The notes beneath the pieces were generated by a model. That model saw nothing but the letters and a program-made list of their open reading frames with translations, did not search any database and was not told where the DNA came from. This document shows, piece after piece, positions 1 through 11,067 of a stretch of 64,000 nt of DNA. The stretch comes from Paulownia fortunei (lineage: Eukaryota; Streptophyta; Magnoliopsida; Lamiales; Paulowniaceae): the NCBI GenBank assembly GCA_019321725.1, contig CM033109.1, positions 10,323,993-10,387,992 on the forward strand. Reading direction: 5' to 3'. The first letter of the stretch is position 1. Every line of letters begins with the position of its first letter. The translations under genes were made by a program, and so were the position numbers.

Positions 1-420
1 GCAATGTTGCTCAAATGGACCTTCGTATTAACCACCATTATCTGCACGAATGCACTTCAACTTCCTTCCCATTTCTCTTTCAATCTTTGCTTGGAAATAC
101 TAAAAGATCTATAGAGTTTGATCTTTAGATTTCACAGCAAAGCACCAGACTTTTCTAGAGAAATCATCAATAAATATAACAAAGAACAAAACACCACCAA
201 GAGTTGTATCTTTCATGAAACGCAAATCAGTATGCACCAAATCTAAATGATGAGATTTTCTAGATGGAGAAAAACTCTTAAATGCAACCCTGTGTTGTTT
301 TCCAGTCAGATAATCAACACAGGTTTGTAGGTGCATATTTGTTACCTCAGGGAGGAGTTTTTCATAGCCAAAAATTCCAAGGCTTTCTAACTCAAGAGTC
401 TAAACCTTTTATGCAACAAC
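1..420 (-). mobile_element. Ty1/copia integrase fragment, truncated by window edge
   Basis: Reverse-strand translation shows a GAG-pre-integrase segment (LTGKQHRVAF around 285-310) followed by the start of a copia integrase: the HTDL motif carrying the first catalytic Asp (around 225-240), then FIDDFSRKVW, and after a stop codon the IRADNGG block with the second catalytic Asp close to position 30. The Glu region would lie left of the window. The pre-integrase part (roughly 310-420) needs a frame change. At least one in-frame stop separates the two Asp blocks, so this is a relic. It belongs to a copia lineage different from the three larger copia elements in this window, judging by its sequence. 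Seen: motifs and stops. Inferred: decayed insertion continuing beyond the edge. Confidence 0.85.
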
Positions 421-545
421 TCAATGGAGGAATTTTTAACAATTGCATTAAGCTCTCCATTCGATTTTTATTACGTAATTATTTCTACAATGTGAGAACT
501 ATAATGTTTTATCTATCCATTTACATCTATATAATTTATGTGCAT

Positions 546-3500
546 TGTAACACCCCCAACACTAAATATAGATATTGGTATAACAATAATTTTGACAAGG
601 TAGCACATGTGTGTATATATATTTACTTTTGTCAAATGTAGCACTTTGAAAAACAGTAAAGTATTTTGTCGCATATAACCCTGTATATAGAAAAATCACT
701 ATTTATATAAAAATACAACACCCAGCACAATCACGCTATTCTCAGGCTGATTTACTATCAAATTTTAAGAGTTATATAGGACACAATATCCCAAAATTAT
801 AATACAATAGACTCAAAAATAAAAATAATAATCTTTACTTGCGGAAGAAGTAAGGATATTTTGCATCTTGTAACCCTTTATATAATAATCTTTACTTGTG
901 GAAGAAGTAAGAATATGCCTACAACAGAACCCTGTAAGTTGTTATCCATGTACAGTGATCCTCAAAAGCTCGTAGGAGCTCCAACAACTAGCCCGGTAAA
1001 CCTTAGAGCCTTAGGTATTACCATGTTTACCTATAATTTATGAACTAAGTGAGCTAACACTCAATAAGTGAAAATCATGCATACTGAAGAGATAATCCAA
1101 CATATATGCGATGTATTTCTAGGAGATCATGATAAAAATGCAAACTCATGCATCAAAAATAGTTTATTCAAAGTTATTTTCCATCATTAGGCCCTTGCCC
1201 CACCTACTATATACCAGATAGAGCTCTCAACAATATCAATAATCACATGGCCATAAACAAATCGACACAGTCCAGGTCCATCTCCTGGGATCACCAGAGG
1301 TCTACCCTCTATCCTCCTTCAGAAGTCTTCCCATCAACAGCATCGATAAGGGCACAGTCAAGTGGTCCACCCTATCGCGACCACTAGAGTTACACCCCTA
1401 TGATCCTCCGAAAAGTAATATTCACGAAACCCCAAAATATCATATAAATAAGCCACACAGGCCTCGGTACACTAGTAGTGGCCAACCAAAATATTTTCTT
1501 TCTGAAAATAATGTTATGCATGTAAAATCTCAACTGTGGGCACGTGTAAATGTTGATGAATGACATGTTTAATGATACAATAGATCCCATGTCCCATCAT
1601 TCAAGAAATATATGCACTATAAGATATTTATAATACTCATAATATACTCATCAAGACACAAGGATCACATGTAATATAAATAAGGCAAGAAATATTATAC
1701 CCATACATTGTAGTTGCAAATAGATTTTCACTTACCTTTGATCGGTTGTGTGCTACTTCTAGGTTTTTTAAGTATTACTCCCCAACCCTAGATGTGAAAT
1801 AATCTGTAAAAATACAAGATATCAATCACCATCCTCAATTAACAATTTCATTATACCTAATGTAGTATAAAGATCTTGAATCTCAATTTAACTAAACAAC
1901 CTTACCACTTATAAACTATAACCGAATACAATCTTCTACGAATCTTTGTTCCACATCCTAAATGTAATACTAACCTCACTTAATTGATGTATTATAACTC
2001 TTATAACATCTCTCTAAATGTTAGAGATTAAATGCACCACATCTATGTTGGAACATGTTAATAAACCAAATAGAAAAAATTCACAACCTCATATTTTCTT
2101 GCCGCCACATTAATTTGCATAATAATTTTAACACCCATATACATATTCATTCACTACCCAATTTTTATCACACTTAGCTAACATAAAAAATAATGTAACC
2201 ATGTCATATAATGGCTAAAACACACGGATATAGCTTCCCAAGTTCAGCTCCCTTCACAGCATACTAAAATAGATTTTTCCTACCGTGATAGTTTTGCGCA
2301 CTTCATGATATTAATAGTTTTGGCACCCTTAAGTGTATTCAACCACTCCCAAATTTTTACCACACTTAGATAACATATACAAAGAGACAACCAAGTCATA
2401 GTCTTTCCAAAAACAATGGATTGTAAAACCAGTCCCCTTCACATAGGACATAATCTGAAATTCGATGGACACAGTTTTGAGCATCTCTTTAATTTTCATG
2501 CCATATTTTAATTCCCAAGCTATCCAAACCTAAATAAATAATCTTAACTCCTGTATAAACACGTTCATGATGATAAATATGGAATTTACCCAAGGTTTCT
2601 TGCAGATTTTAAGCTCAATAAACTAGAAATCAATATATACACAGATTCTTCCCCTTAGTGGTTCTACTACCTCTAACATCATCATGAACAAGATAAGAAT
2701 CTTAAGAAATCACAAAACCCTCAAATAATATAAAAATTGATGTCAAAGTTGTATATGAACCTCACCTATACCAGTTTCAGCTTCTACTTGTGATTACAAC
2801 TTTTTTTTGCTTCCTTTGCCCTTTTCTATCACTTGGAATCAATTAGGACCAGTTAGAGAGATTTTAACATGAGTTTAGACCCTAAAAATGACTAAAAATG
2901 GTTGAGGTTCATGGGTAAATGGTTAAGAGTGAAAGAAAGCTTGAGGTGGCACTTGAGGTGCTTGCTTAAGCTTGGTAGCAAGCATAAGGTGATAAGTTGT
3001 GGTATAAATCTGACCTTTCATCCATCTTTCAAGCCTTGATCAAATGTGTTTTACTATATATTAATCTTATTGCATCTTATTTTAATTACCACAAGATCCC
3101 ATAGATAATTCATAAGCTAATTTCCTAATCGTTCATTTAATGTCTTACTCGATTGTCATCCGATTCTTGAATAATTGTCCATATTCAAAATTATATAATC
3201 TTATACCTAAATGAATATTGTAATATCTCCTTTCAATCATAGTATCTTATGTCCAATGTCTCAAATATGCAATTTATCCATATATATTTTTGAAATACCT
3301 GGATGAAATCAAATAAAATCGTATAAGCTTACTAGTAACACTTTTAACACTTCCAAAATTATAACCTATATATCCTGTCTATATCCAATATTGATCAATC
3401 TTATTTTCTTCTTATTTCAATATAAAATTAATTACTTAGATTAGAAAATTCAATAACTAATATCGTGCAAGAGCTTCAGAATTAAGTTTAATATTTAAGA

Positions 3501-3619
3501 ATGTCGTATAAAATAAATAAATTATGCAATGTCAATAGAAATGCAAGAAGTATATAAAATTAGTACGTAATGCATGAATCATATTGGCCAAGTGAGTAGT
3601 GTGAGGCTTGGCTATTACA
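546..3619 (-). mobile_element. LTR of a Tekay/Del-type Ty3/gypsy element (3' LTR, minus strand)
   Basis: In minus-strand sense the LTR begins TGTAATAGCC at 3619 and ends GGGTGTTACA at 546, giving the TG...CA ends expected of LTRs and a length of 3074 bases. It is bounded on the right by a purine-rich tract (AAGGAGGGAAAGA in minus sense) and by the end of a gypsy polyprotein, so this is the 3' LTR. Two relatives occur in the window: a solo copy at 43619-46107 in the same orientation and a partial copy at 62617-64000 in the opposite orientation. No ORF of interest lies in it; short open frames here are chance. Lineage is assigned from the adjoining polyprotein tail. Confidence 0.88.
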
Positions 3620-4018
3620 TCTTTCCCTCCTTATAAAAATTTCATCCTCGAAATTTTACTTACCAAAAAGCTCTAGATATTTAACTATCATTTTATGCTT
3701 CCTTTCCCAAGTAGCTTCTTCTGTTGATCGACTTATCCTTAGTACTTTAACTAATGAGATATTCTCATTTTGAAGTTGTTTTACATCCCTTACTAAAATC
3801 TCTATAGGTCTTTCTTTATATCTCCGACCTCAATTTAGTTCTATTTGTTCCTTTTTTCAGTAGATAAAATAGATTCATGATATACTTCCTTAAAATGAAC
3901 ACATGAGATAAATTGTGAACTCGAGATATTGTTACAAAGATATTGAGTTTACAGATAATATCCCCAATTGTCTTAGTAATGTAAAATAAATCAATGTACC
4001 TAGGATCTAGTTTGATGA
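3620..4018 (-). pseudogene. C-terminal end of Tekay/Del-type gypsy polyprotein (integrase C-terminus to chromodomain-side tail)
   Basis: The reverse strand encodes the familiar end of a Del/Tekay polyprotein: KLDPRYIDLF, then SRVHNLSHVFILRKYI (normally ...SRVHDVFHVSMLRKYI), then after a frame change RYKERPIEILVRD, VLRISRSTEEATWER and KYLELFGK followed by a stop and the GAGGATGAAATTT segment that in this clade precedes the polypurine tract. At least one frameshift lies near 3815. Only about 130 codons survive. At about 4018 the reading passes directly into Athila protease sequence, so the element body was lost or rearranged. Position immediately upstream of the 3' LTR fits normal element order. 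Confidence 0.85.
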
Positions 4019-4361
4019 ACACAGGAGGTGCTATATCAAGTATCTTTAAACACTCCAAAATCTCTGCATCATCATTTAGATTTGCTCCACCCATACACAC
4101 CTCAAGAGGATCCCCGGGATAGCTGGATTGAAAGTATTCCTTTACACATTCTTTGGTAGCATCCATCCTCAATCAAAAATCTTTCTCATTTGGATATTTC
4201 ATTGCCTTGAAAACATTGAAATTTACTTGCTCCTCTTGCACCCTCAAGATTAATTGGTCCTTCTACACATCGATGAGGGTCCTTTCCATTGCCAAGAAAA
4301 GTCAACAAGAATGATGGGGATCTCTTGATCTTCCTTCATATCTAGAACAATGAAAAGATAA
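4019..4361 (-). pseudogene. Athila-type protease/pre-RT fragment, inverted relative to the Athila body
   Basis: Minus-strand frames read FIVLDMKEDQEIPIIL (end of a retroviral-type protease), then LILRVQEEQVNFNVFKAMKYPNE and DATKECVKEYFQSSYP...DPLEVC...EILECLKILD, which is the segment lying between protease and reverse transcriptase in Athila elements. Frameshifts and a stop interrupt it. In an intact Athila this would continue into the PVLELKQLP-RT block, but that block starts on the opposite strand at about 4362. The two halves therefore meet head-to-head. The left end joins the Tekay tail at about 4018. Inversion or template switching could give this; the sequence does not decide which. Confidence 0.82.
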
Positions 4362-5624
4362 TTTGAAGATTTTGGGAAGGCTCCTGACCAACTAGCACCA
4401 TCAATCAAAAAACCACCCGTTTTAGAACTCAAACAATTACCAAACCACTTGAGGTATTCTTTTTTGGGTGATTCATCTACTCTGTCTATTATTATATCTG
4501 CTGCATTAAATGATGAACAGGAAAAAAATCTATTGAGAGTATTGAGAGACCATAAAACGGCATTAGAATGGTCTATCATTGATATAAAATGTATTAGTCC
4601 CTCCATATGCATGCACAAGATTTTGATAGAAGAAAGCTACAAGCCATCTGTTGAGTATCAGCATCGCTTAGATCCAAACATGAAAGATATGGTAAGAGCT
4701 GAAGTTTTAAATCTACTCGATATAGGTATTATCTATCATATTTATGATAATATGTGGGTAAGTCTTATGCAAGTAGTACCCAAGAAATATGGGATAACAG
4801 TAGTCAAAAATGAGAATAATGAATTGATTACCATGAGAACTGTAACTGGTTGGTGTGTGTGCATAGATTATAGAAAGTTAAATAAGGCTACTCGAAAAGA
4901 CCACTTCCCCTTACCCTTTATTGATCAAATGTTGGATAAGCTAGCTAGTCATGCTTATTATTATTTCGTAGATGGTTATTCTGGTTATAATAAGATTTTC
5001 ATTACATTTAAGGACCAAGAAAAAATCACCTTTACATGCCCTTATGACACTTTTGCATTTAGGCATATACCCTTTGGGTTGTGTAATGCACCGGCCACAT
5101 TTCAGCAGTGTATGATGACAATCTTCTCTGATATGGTAGAATATTTCATTGAAATTTTTATGAATGACTTTTCAGTTGGTGACTCATTTGATGTTTGTCT
5201 ACAGAATTTGACATTGGTGTTAAAAAGTTATGAAGAAATCAACTTAGTTTTAAATTGGGAGAAATGTCATTTTATGGTGCAAGAGGGGATTGTCCTTGGC
5301 CATAAAATTTCTGCAAATGGCATTGAAGTGGATCGGGCCAAGATTGAAACCATTGAAAGTTTACCTCCACCTACTTTAGTAAAAGGAGTGCGAAGTTTTC
5401 TAGGCCATGCAGGGTTCTACAAATGCTTTATCAAATATTTTTCAAAGATAACAAAGGCTTTATGCAATCTACTTATGAAAGAGGTATCTTTTAATTTTAA
5501 TGATGAGTGTTTTGATGCATTTCAACAATTAATATCTACTCTGACTTCTACCCCTATTATTGTTGCCCTTAATTGGAGTTTACCTTTTGAGCTAATGTGT
5601 GATGCCAGTGACTTTGCCATGTGA
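4362..5624 (+). pseudogene. Athila reverse transcriptase, long open frame with mutated catalytic aspartate
   Basis: The open frame can be followed from about 4362 (SIKKPPVLELKQLP) to a TGA at 5622; the first ATG is at 4449, giving 391 codons. RT landmarks are clear: VPKKYGITVVKNE, WCVCIDYRKLNKATRKDHFPL, LDKLASHAYYYFVDGYSGYN, FGLCNAPATFQ, and the connection block VRSFLGHAGFY. The catalytic box, normally FMDDFSV in this clade, reads FMNDFSV: the first Asp of the pair (residue 239 counted from the ATG, codon at 5163-5165) is Asn, which would be expected to abolish polymerase activity. The frame ends within what should be CDASDxAxGAVLGQ, the start of RNase H. Unusually long open frame for such an old-looking element. 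Confidence 0.93.
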
Positions 5625-5945
5625 GCAATTTTAGGACAATGAAAAGGCAGAATTTTTCATGTTATCTATTATGCTAGTCGAACACAAACTGATGCGCATA
5701 TGAACTACACAACTATTGAGAAGGAACTACTAGTTGTGGTTTTCATATTTGAAAAGTTTCGACAGTACTTGATTGGCATATAAGTAATTGTGTACATTGA
5801 TCATTCCGCCATCAAATAATTAATTGAGAAGAAAAATGCGGAACCAGTGTTGATTCAATGGGTTATGTTGGTCTAAGAGTTTGATTTGGAGATTCAAGAC
5901 AAGAAGAGAACTAAAAACGTCATTTCGGATCACCTCTCTAGGTTG
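5625..5945 (+). pseudogene. RNase H remnant of the Athila element
   Basis: Directly continuing the RT frame after its TGA, the translation gives AILGQ-stop-KGRIFHVIYYASRTQ, NYTTIEKELLVVVFIFEKFRQYLIG, VYIDHSAIK and [11 protein letters not shown], all recognisable RNase H blocks of gypsy elements. At least five in-frame stops occur (for example the TGA at the former Ala-Val position and TAA after the LIG block). It overlaps the start of the next open frame at 5881, which is in another phase. Inactive. Confidence 0.85.
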
Positions 5946-7321
5946 GAGCAAACATGAACAAGATATTGATCCCGAGCCTCCCATTACTGAAACTTTTTTG
6001 GATGAGCAACTTTTTGCTTTGGCTATTGGTAATTTTCCTTGGTATGCTGATCTAGTGAACTTCTTAGCAAGTAATATTTTTTCCCCTGACTTAACTCGTC
6101 AACAAAAGAAAAACTTTATTTCTGATGTCAGACATTATTTTTGGGAAGATATTTTCTTGTTTAAACTTTGTCCAGACCAGATTATAAGGAAGGTGTCCCC
6201 GATGAATAGATACAAAGTATTGTTCACCATTGTCACTTATCTTTGTATGGTGGGCACTTTGGTGGGAATAGAACAGCTGCTTAAGTGCTTAAATTAGGTT
6301 TCTATTGGCCGACATTATTTAAGGATGCTTAAGCTTTTGTGGTCTCATGTGATAGATGTCAGCGAATAGAAAACATATCTAGGAGACATGAGATGCCATT
6401 GCATAACATTTTTAAGGTAGAGTTGTTTGATGTTTGGGGCATGGACTTCATGGGGCCATTTTCGCCGTCATTTAATAATCTCTACATCCTTGTAGTGGTT
6501 GATTATGTTTCTAAATGGGTTGAAGCAGTGGCCTTGCCCATAAACGATTCCAAAGCAGTGATGAACTTCTTGAGAAAACAAAATTTCACTCGTTTCGGCG
6601 CACCAAGGGCAATCATAAGTGATAAAGGTAAGCACTTCTATAACAAGCATCTTGACGCTCTTTTGGCTAAGTATGGGGTTACATATAGAGTTGCTACTGC
6701 TTATCATCCCCAAACTAGTGGCCAAGTTGAGATCTCAAATAGAGAGCTTAAGTGGATCCTGGATAAGACTGTGAATTCTTCTCGGAAGGATTGGTCTCGA
6801 AAACTGGATGATGCTATTTGGGCTTACCAAACTGCATTCAAAACTTCTATTGGTATGACGTCGTATCGTTTGATTTATGGGAAAGCATGTTATTTACCAG
6901 TCGAGTTGGAGCATCAAGCATATTAGGCTACCAAGAAATTGAATTTTGACCTTCAAGCAGCGAGGGAACACTAATTGTTGCAGTTGAATGAGTTAGATGA
7001 GTTCTGCTAAGGGGCTTATGAAAACGCCAAGTTGTATAAGGAACACACAAAGAAGTGGCATGATAAGGATATTCTGAACCAAGAATTTATTCCTAGTCAA
7101 TTTTTTTTATTATTTAACTCTTGATTGCATTTGTTCCCAGGTAAGTTACGATTAAGGTGGTCTGGATCATTCATAGTGGTTCAAGTTTTCCCACATGGTG
7201 CCGTTGAAATTCAGAGTGAGGATCGGAGATTTAAAGTTAATGGCCAAAGGTTGAAGACAATCATTGAAGATGGATGGGATTTGCAAAAGTCTACCATCAC
7301 CTTTACAGAACCGCCCTCATG
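5881..7321 (+). pseudogene. Athila integrase (zinc-binding, catalytic core and C-terminal region)
   Basis: The first open piece (5881-6297) carries the spacer typical of Athila ([47 protein letters not shown]) and then shifts frame near 6240 inside the HHCC region. The second piece (6339-6926) gives SCDRCQR of the zinc-binding motif and the catalytic core: Asp in GMDFMGPF, Asp in IISDKGKHF (normally DGGSHF-like) and Glu in [11 protein letters not shown], so DD35E residues are present. A TAG at 6924 stops it; a degraded stretch with stops follows, and the last open piece (7125-7321) holds RLRWSGSFIVVQVFPHGAVEI, the integrase C-terminus. Frameshifts and stops make it non-functional. Confidence 0.9.
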
Positions 7322-7799
7322 ATCCTCATTAGAAGTCTACCTGGGGACTTCAAACTAAGTACTTGTTGGGAGGCAACCCAAGTCATCATTCTATAGTTTT
7401 CATGTGTTTCATGCATTTCTTGTATTAAATTTCTTTATATATTCACAAAAACATATATATATATAAAAATTTGTTAGTTGTAGGTCTAATTTAAATATAA
7501 TAGAGTAGTTACTAAATATATATATATATATATAAAATATAGAAAACAACTTCAGCAACCTACGTTTTCTCCCTTGTTTTTTTCTTTCCCTATTCTTTCC
7601 TTATTTCCCCTAAATTCCCTATTTTATGTTTTGATTTTTCTTACTCAATTATTTTGCTCTCCATTAGATCACATTTACTCTTGCGATTGCTTACTACACT
7701 CTTTCTTTTATCTTGTTTTTGTTGGATACATATTGTAGAGGGTTTTCTTCAAAACTCAATTTTGGCAAGAAGGAACCGTAATGGAATTATCATGTTGGC
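7322..7799 (+). other. Athila post-pol spacer with conserved hairpin-like tract
   Basis: Non-coding spacer between pol and the env-like ORF. It opens with the tract around 7340-7385 (CTACCTGGGGACTTCAAAC ... TTGGGAGGCAACCCAAG) that commonly follows pol in Athila elements; TTGGG and CCCAA arms could pair as a short hairpin. A run of TA dinucleotides lies near 7455-7545. The small open frame at 7654-7854 crosses into the nested LTR and is not considered a gene. The spacer resumes at 9048 after the nested LTR. Confidence 0.6.
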
Positions 7800-9047
7800 T
7801 GTTGCGAAAATTCATGAAAGCAAGTGCACGTTATTGTTACAAGTAATAAAATGATGAGTAGATTATTATTCCCATGAGGACTATTAAATTACTAAATATC
7901 AAAATTTTGTCAACTCTAGTTTTATTTGAACAAACAAAAGCGAGGGGTAATTAATGCAAATGAATTTAAATTACTCTACAAAATGATGCACAAAATCGAA
8001 TAAAAATAAATATCAATGATTATAAAGACCTAGGGTTATGATTTCATCTTTGAGTTGAATAATTTATCTCATCAATTTCAACTTATTTCTTAAGTGATAG
8101 TCGAGAATCCCTAAATTATTCATTAGCCTTTCCTAATGTCTACTGAAAATACCATCAATTGCTAACTCACTATATTCCTGTGTGAATTACAATAATCAAT
8201 AATTCATTTAGTTCTATGGATCTCCAACAAGACTACACAAACCATGAAAGTATATTCCTATCTCACATACAATTTATGGTTCTCTACACCTAGAACTAGA
8301 CACATATATTACTTCCCGGGTCAATGTGATTAGCAAATCATTCAATTAGTGGCCAATTAATTGAAAGCATTAAAAACAATATAGAAAACTCAACTATATA
8401 GATAAGTCAAGAATTGACTTGATAAAAATATTCAACACATCCTAATTAGATTACATCACAACTCTAGAAATGAAAATTAGTTCATGATGAAAATAAGAAA
8501 TATCTTAACAATATTCATACACATCATCAAATGAAAAGATGAAAATAAAATCAAACTTCAAAGAGGATGAGCTTTTCTTTCCTTGTCGATATCTTTCTTC
8601 AAGCTTGGAAGAATTCTCCCCTCTTTCCCAAAATTCCTTCTTCTTGTCTTGTTCTTCCTTTTTCACTCTCTTGTCTCTTTCTTTTGTCTCCAAAATCCTC
8701 ATTCCTTTGTTTGGAGGCTCTTGGGATATTAAAAATCTGATTGGGATGCCATAAAGATGGCAAAATGTCAATTTTAGCCTCACAAATTCATCAGGCAGTG
8801 CTCTTCACTCAAAAAAATTCATTTTCCACTAGTTGCAGCGCCTAGGCGCTGGAGTTACTGTTCACCGGATGAATTTTTTTTTTTTAAGATAAATGCAGAT
8901 TTTGGCACATCTAATGGAATTCTTCCTTCATCTTCAAATCTGCAAAATAAATGCTAAATATAATAATAAGAATCATAAAAATCTCGAAAACTAAATAAAA
9001 AGTTAAGCAAATGGTGCTCAATTTATAAGTATAATTTCCACTCATCA
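7800..9047 (-). mobile_element. Solo LTR of Athila family nested in the Athila element, with 5-bp duplication
   Basis: The minus-strand LTR runs from TGATGAGTGG at 9047 to CGCAACA at 7800 (1248 bases, TG...CA ends). It is flanked on both sides by TTGGC (7795-7799 and 9048-9052), the 5-base target duplication expected for LTR-element integration. No internal sequence remains, so it is a solo LTR left by LTR-LTR recombination. It is homologous to the plus-strand LTRs at 11068-12360 and 60784-62384. It carries the palindrome GCGCCTAGGCGC near 8838. Splicing it out restores a continuous Athila spacer between 7799 and 9053. Confidence 0.93.
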
Positions 9048-9330
9048 TTGGCATTTGACAATTTTAGTTGTTTAATTTTTGGTGTAAGTTGGTTGGTTAA
9101 AATTGGGGTATTGTTCTTATAAAATTATCATGCACAAGAAGAATCCTAACTCTTGCATACCAACTGTTTGATAAAAGATTGGAGAGAAATGGTTGGAATG
9201 TTTTGCCTCATTTGAAGCTTATTCTTCGAGACTTGTATGGTGCTTGATTGTTGGGAATAGCTCTGAGTTCATTTTGTGAGATAACATTGTTGATTGTGGC
9301 TATTTTCGACGTTAGGTAGTAGATTAGCAT

Positions 9331-10133
9331 ATGGCTCCCAAGAAAAGAAAGTCGACCTCTTTTGTTTTTGCTTCTACTTCTACCTCCCTCACATTTGAAA
9401 AACACAAGTTCTTGAATATTACTACTCATCGACATTATCTCAATTACACCATCAAACGCAATTTAACTCAAGAAAGATGCATCAATACAACTTTAGATCA
9501 AACTCCACAAATCATTGAAAGAAGAGGATGGAAAGAATTCACTCAACAGCCCATTGAAGTTGTGGTCCCTTTAGTTCGAGAATTCTATGTAAATGCGACC
9601 AGTCGTGAGGGTTGTCGAGTCTTCATGCGAGGAAAGTGGGTCCACTTCGACCACTCAACCATAAATGCATTTTATGATCTCCCGAATATTAATGAGGATG
9701 AATATTCCACTTACAAGAGCAATGAGGTAAATTTTGATGAAATTATTTCTACACTTGCCTATCTGGGAGCACAATGGACAATAAAAGGTGAGACGGTGAT
9801 CACTTTCAATTTCTCGCATTTATATAGGGCATATAAAGTTTGGCATAGTTTCATTGGAATAAATCTCATTCCATAACTCATCTAAGTGATCTTACAAAAG
9901 AAAGGGCCATATTGCTTTTTGCCATCATTACTGGCAAATCCATTGATGTGGGGCGTGTTATCCATCATTCCATCGTGCATGTTATACAGTCTACCACCAC
10001 TGGTGGCCTTGGACATCCTTCTCTTATTACCGCCCTTTGCCAGACTGCTGGCGTGCCTTGGAGGCCGGATGAAAAACTGCTCCCTCCCAAGACTATCATT
10101 AGTAATGCCAATGTAGAGAGTTATACGACCTGA
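9331..10133 (+). pseudogene. Athila env-like ORF (putative plant transposon protein domain), one frameshift
   Basis: The frame opens at ATG 9331 (MAPKKRKSTS, a basic nuclear-localisation-like start) and runs to 9876, then must shift once near 9870 to continue as THLSDLTKERAILLFAIITGKSIDVG and on to a TGA at 10131. The block IIERRGWKEFTQQP, VVPLVREFYVNA, VFMRGKWVHFD and INAFYDLP is the domain found in many plant proteins annotated as putative plant transposon protein and in the third ORF of Athila elements. Its role in the element is unknown. The name env-like comes from its position only: I see no signal peptide or membrane span. Further degraded sequence with a proline-rich end continues to about 10450. 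Confidence 0.85.
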
Positions 10134-11067
10134 CCTACTACTGATACCACCGCTCCTTCTCAACCACAACGTTCATCTTGTTAGATATCTATTGCCGACT
10201 GCCTTACCATCTTGGAGTAGGATTTTCGAGGCCTCAACATAAATTTTCAAGGATTACAGACTGACTTTCTCCAGCTTGCTTCCCACCATGCTACATTTCA
10301 CACCTATCAAGTGGGAGTCACATCCACCATAGAGCACACATTCATTCACTTGGGAGCCAATGTTCATGTTCCTACACCACCACATCCGCCAGAGTTTTCC
10401 ACTCCACCACCCATGCCCAACCCTACTGATGAGGATGCAGAGGATTGAACACCTCTTAAGGTAAGTCCTTCTCACTTCTGTGTTATATATCTTTACATTG
10501 AGGATAATGTTCACTTCAAGTTTGGGGGCATTTGGTTATTTTTTATTTTACGGTATTTGTTGGTGTTGAAGTTATATATATATAACGGGGTTAGAAATGA
10601 TGATTATGATCAAATATCTAAAGTCAATGATGAGAATTTGATTGTGTTTACTTATAACTTTTTGGAAATTGATGAATGTTATGCTTATATATGTGCTTAG
10701 CTATTGTGGAAATTTTTACCTTTCTTGTAATCCTTTGACATATTGAGTACATAGCCTTGAACATTTGGTTTTTCTATTTACTTAGAAGAAGTTTATGTGA
10801 ACTAGATACTTTTTTTACGATCTCATATAATTCTAAAACTTATTTGATTGTCACTTGAGGCGAAATCCTAGACTACTTAACATTAGAAAAGTGATTTAAG
10901 TCATTTTTTATGACCGTTTGATGATATTTTGATATTTCCTTAAGTTATAAATTTACAACAATTTCTGAGGCCATGTAGTCAGTTGATTGTGATCATCGCT
11001 TGTTATTTCACTTATTTTATTTCTTTGTTTTGCTTGAGGACTAGCAAAATGTTAAGTTTGGGGTATT
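10134..11067 (+). other. Athila 3' spacer and polypurine tract
   Basis: After the env-like frame, degraded proline-rich coding-like sequence continues to about 10447. The tract at 10494-10530 (CATTGAGGATAATGTTCAC followed by AAGTTTGGGGG) is a conserved landmark of Athila 3' regions. A second similar tract, AAGTTTGGGGTATT (11054-11067), sits directly against the LTR start and is the likely polypurine primer for plus-strand synthesis. The rest, about 10530-11040, has no recognisable coding content. Confidence 0.7.

Noticed and set aside
4250..4618. Minus-strand open frame of 122 codons
   Set aside because: Its right part is the antisense of the Athila RT start and its left part reads the inverted protease piece; it crosses the inversion breakpoint and is not a gene as such.
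7367..7383. TTGGGAGGCAACCCAAG as a terminator or attachment site
   Set aside because: It is a standard landmark after pol in Athila elements; no sign of a separate function.
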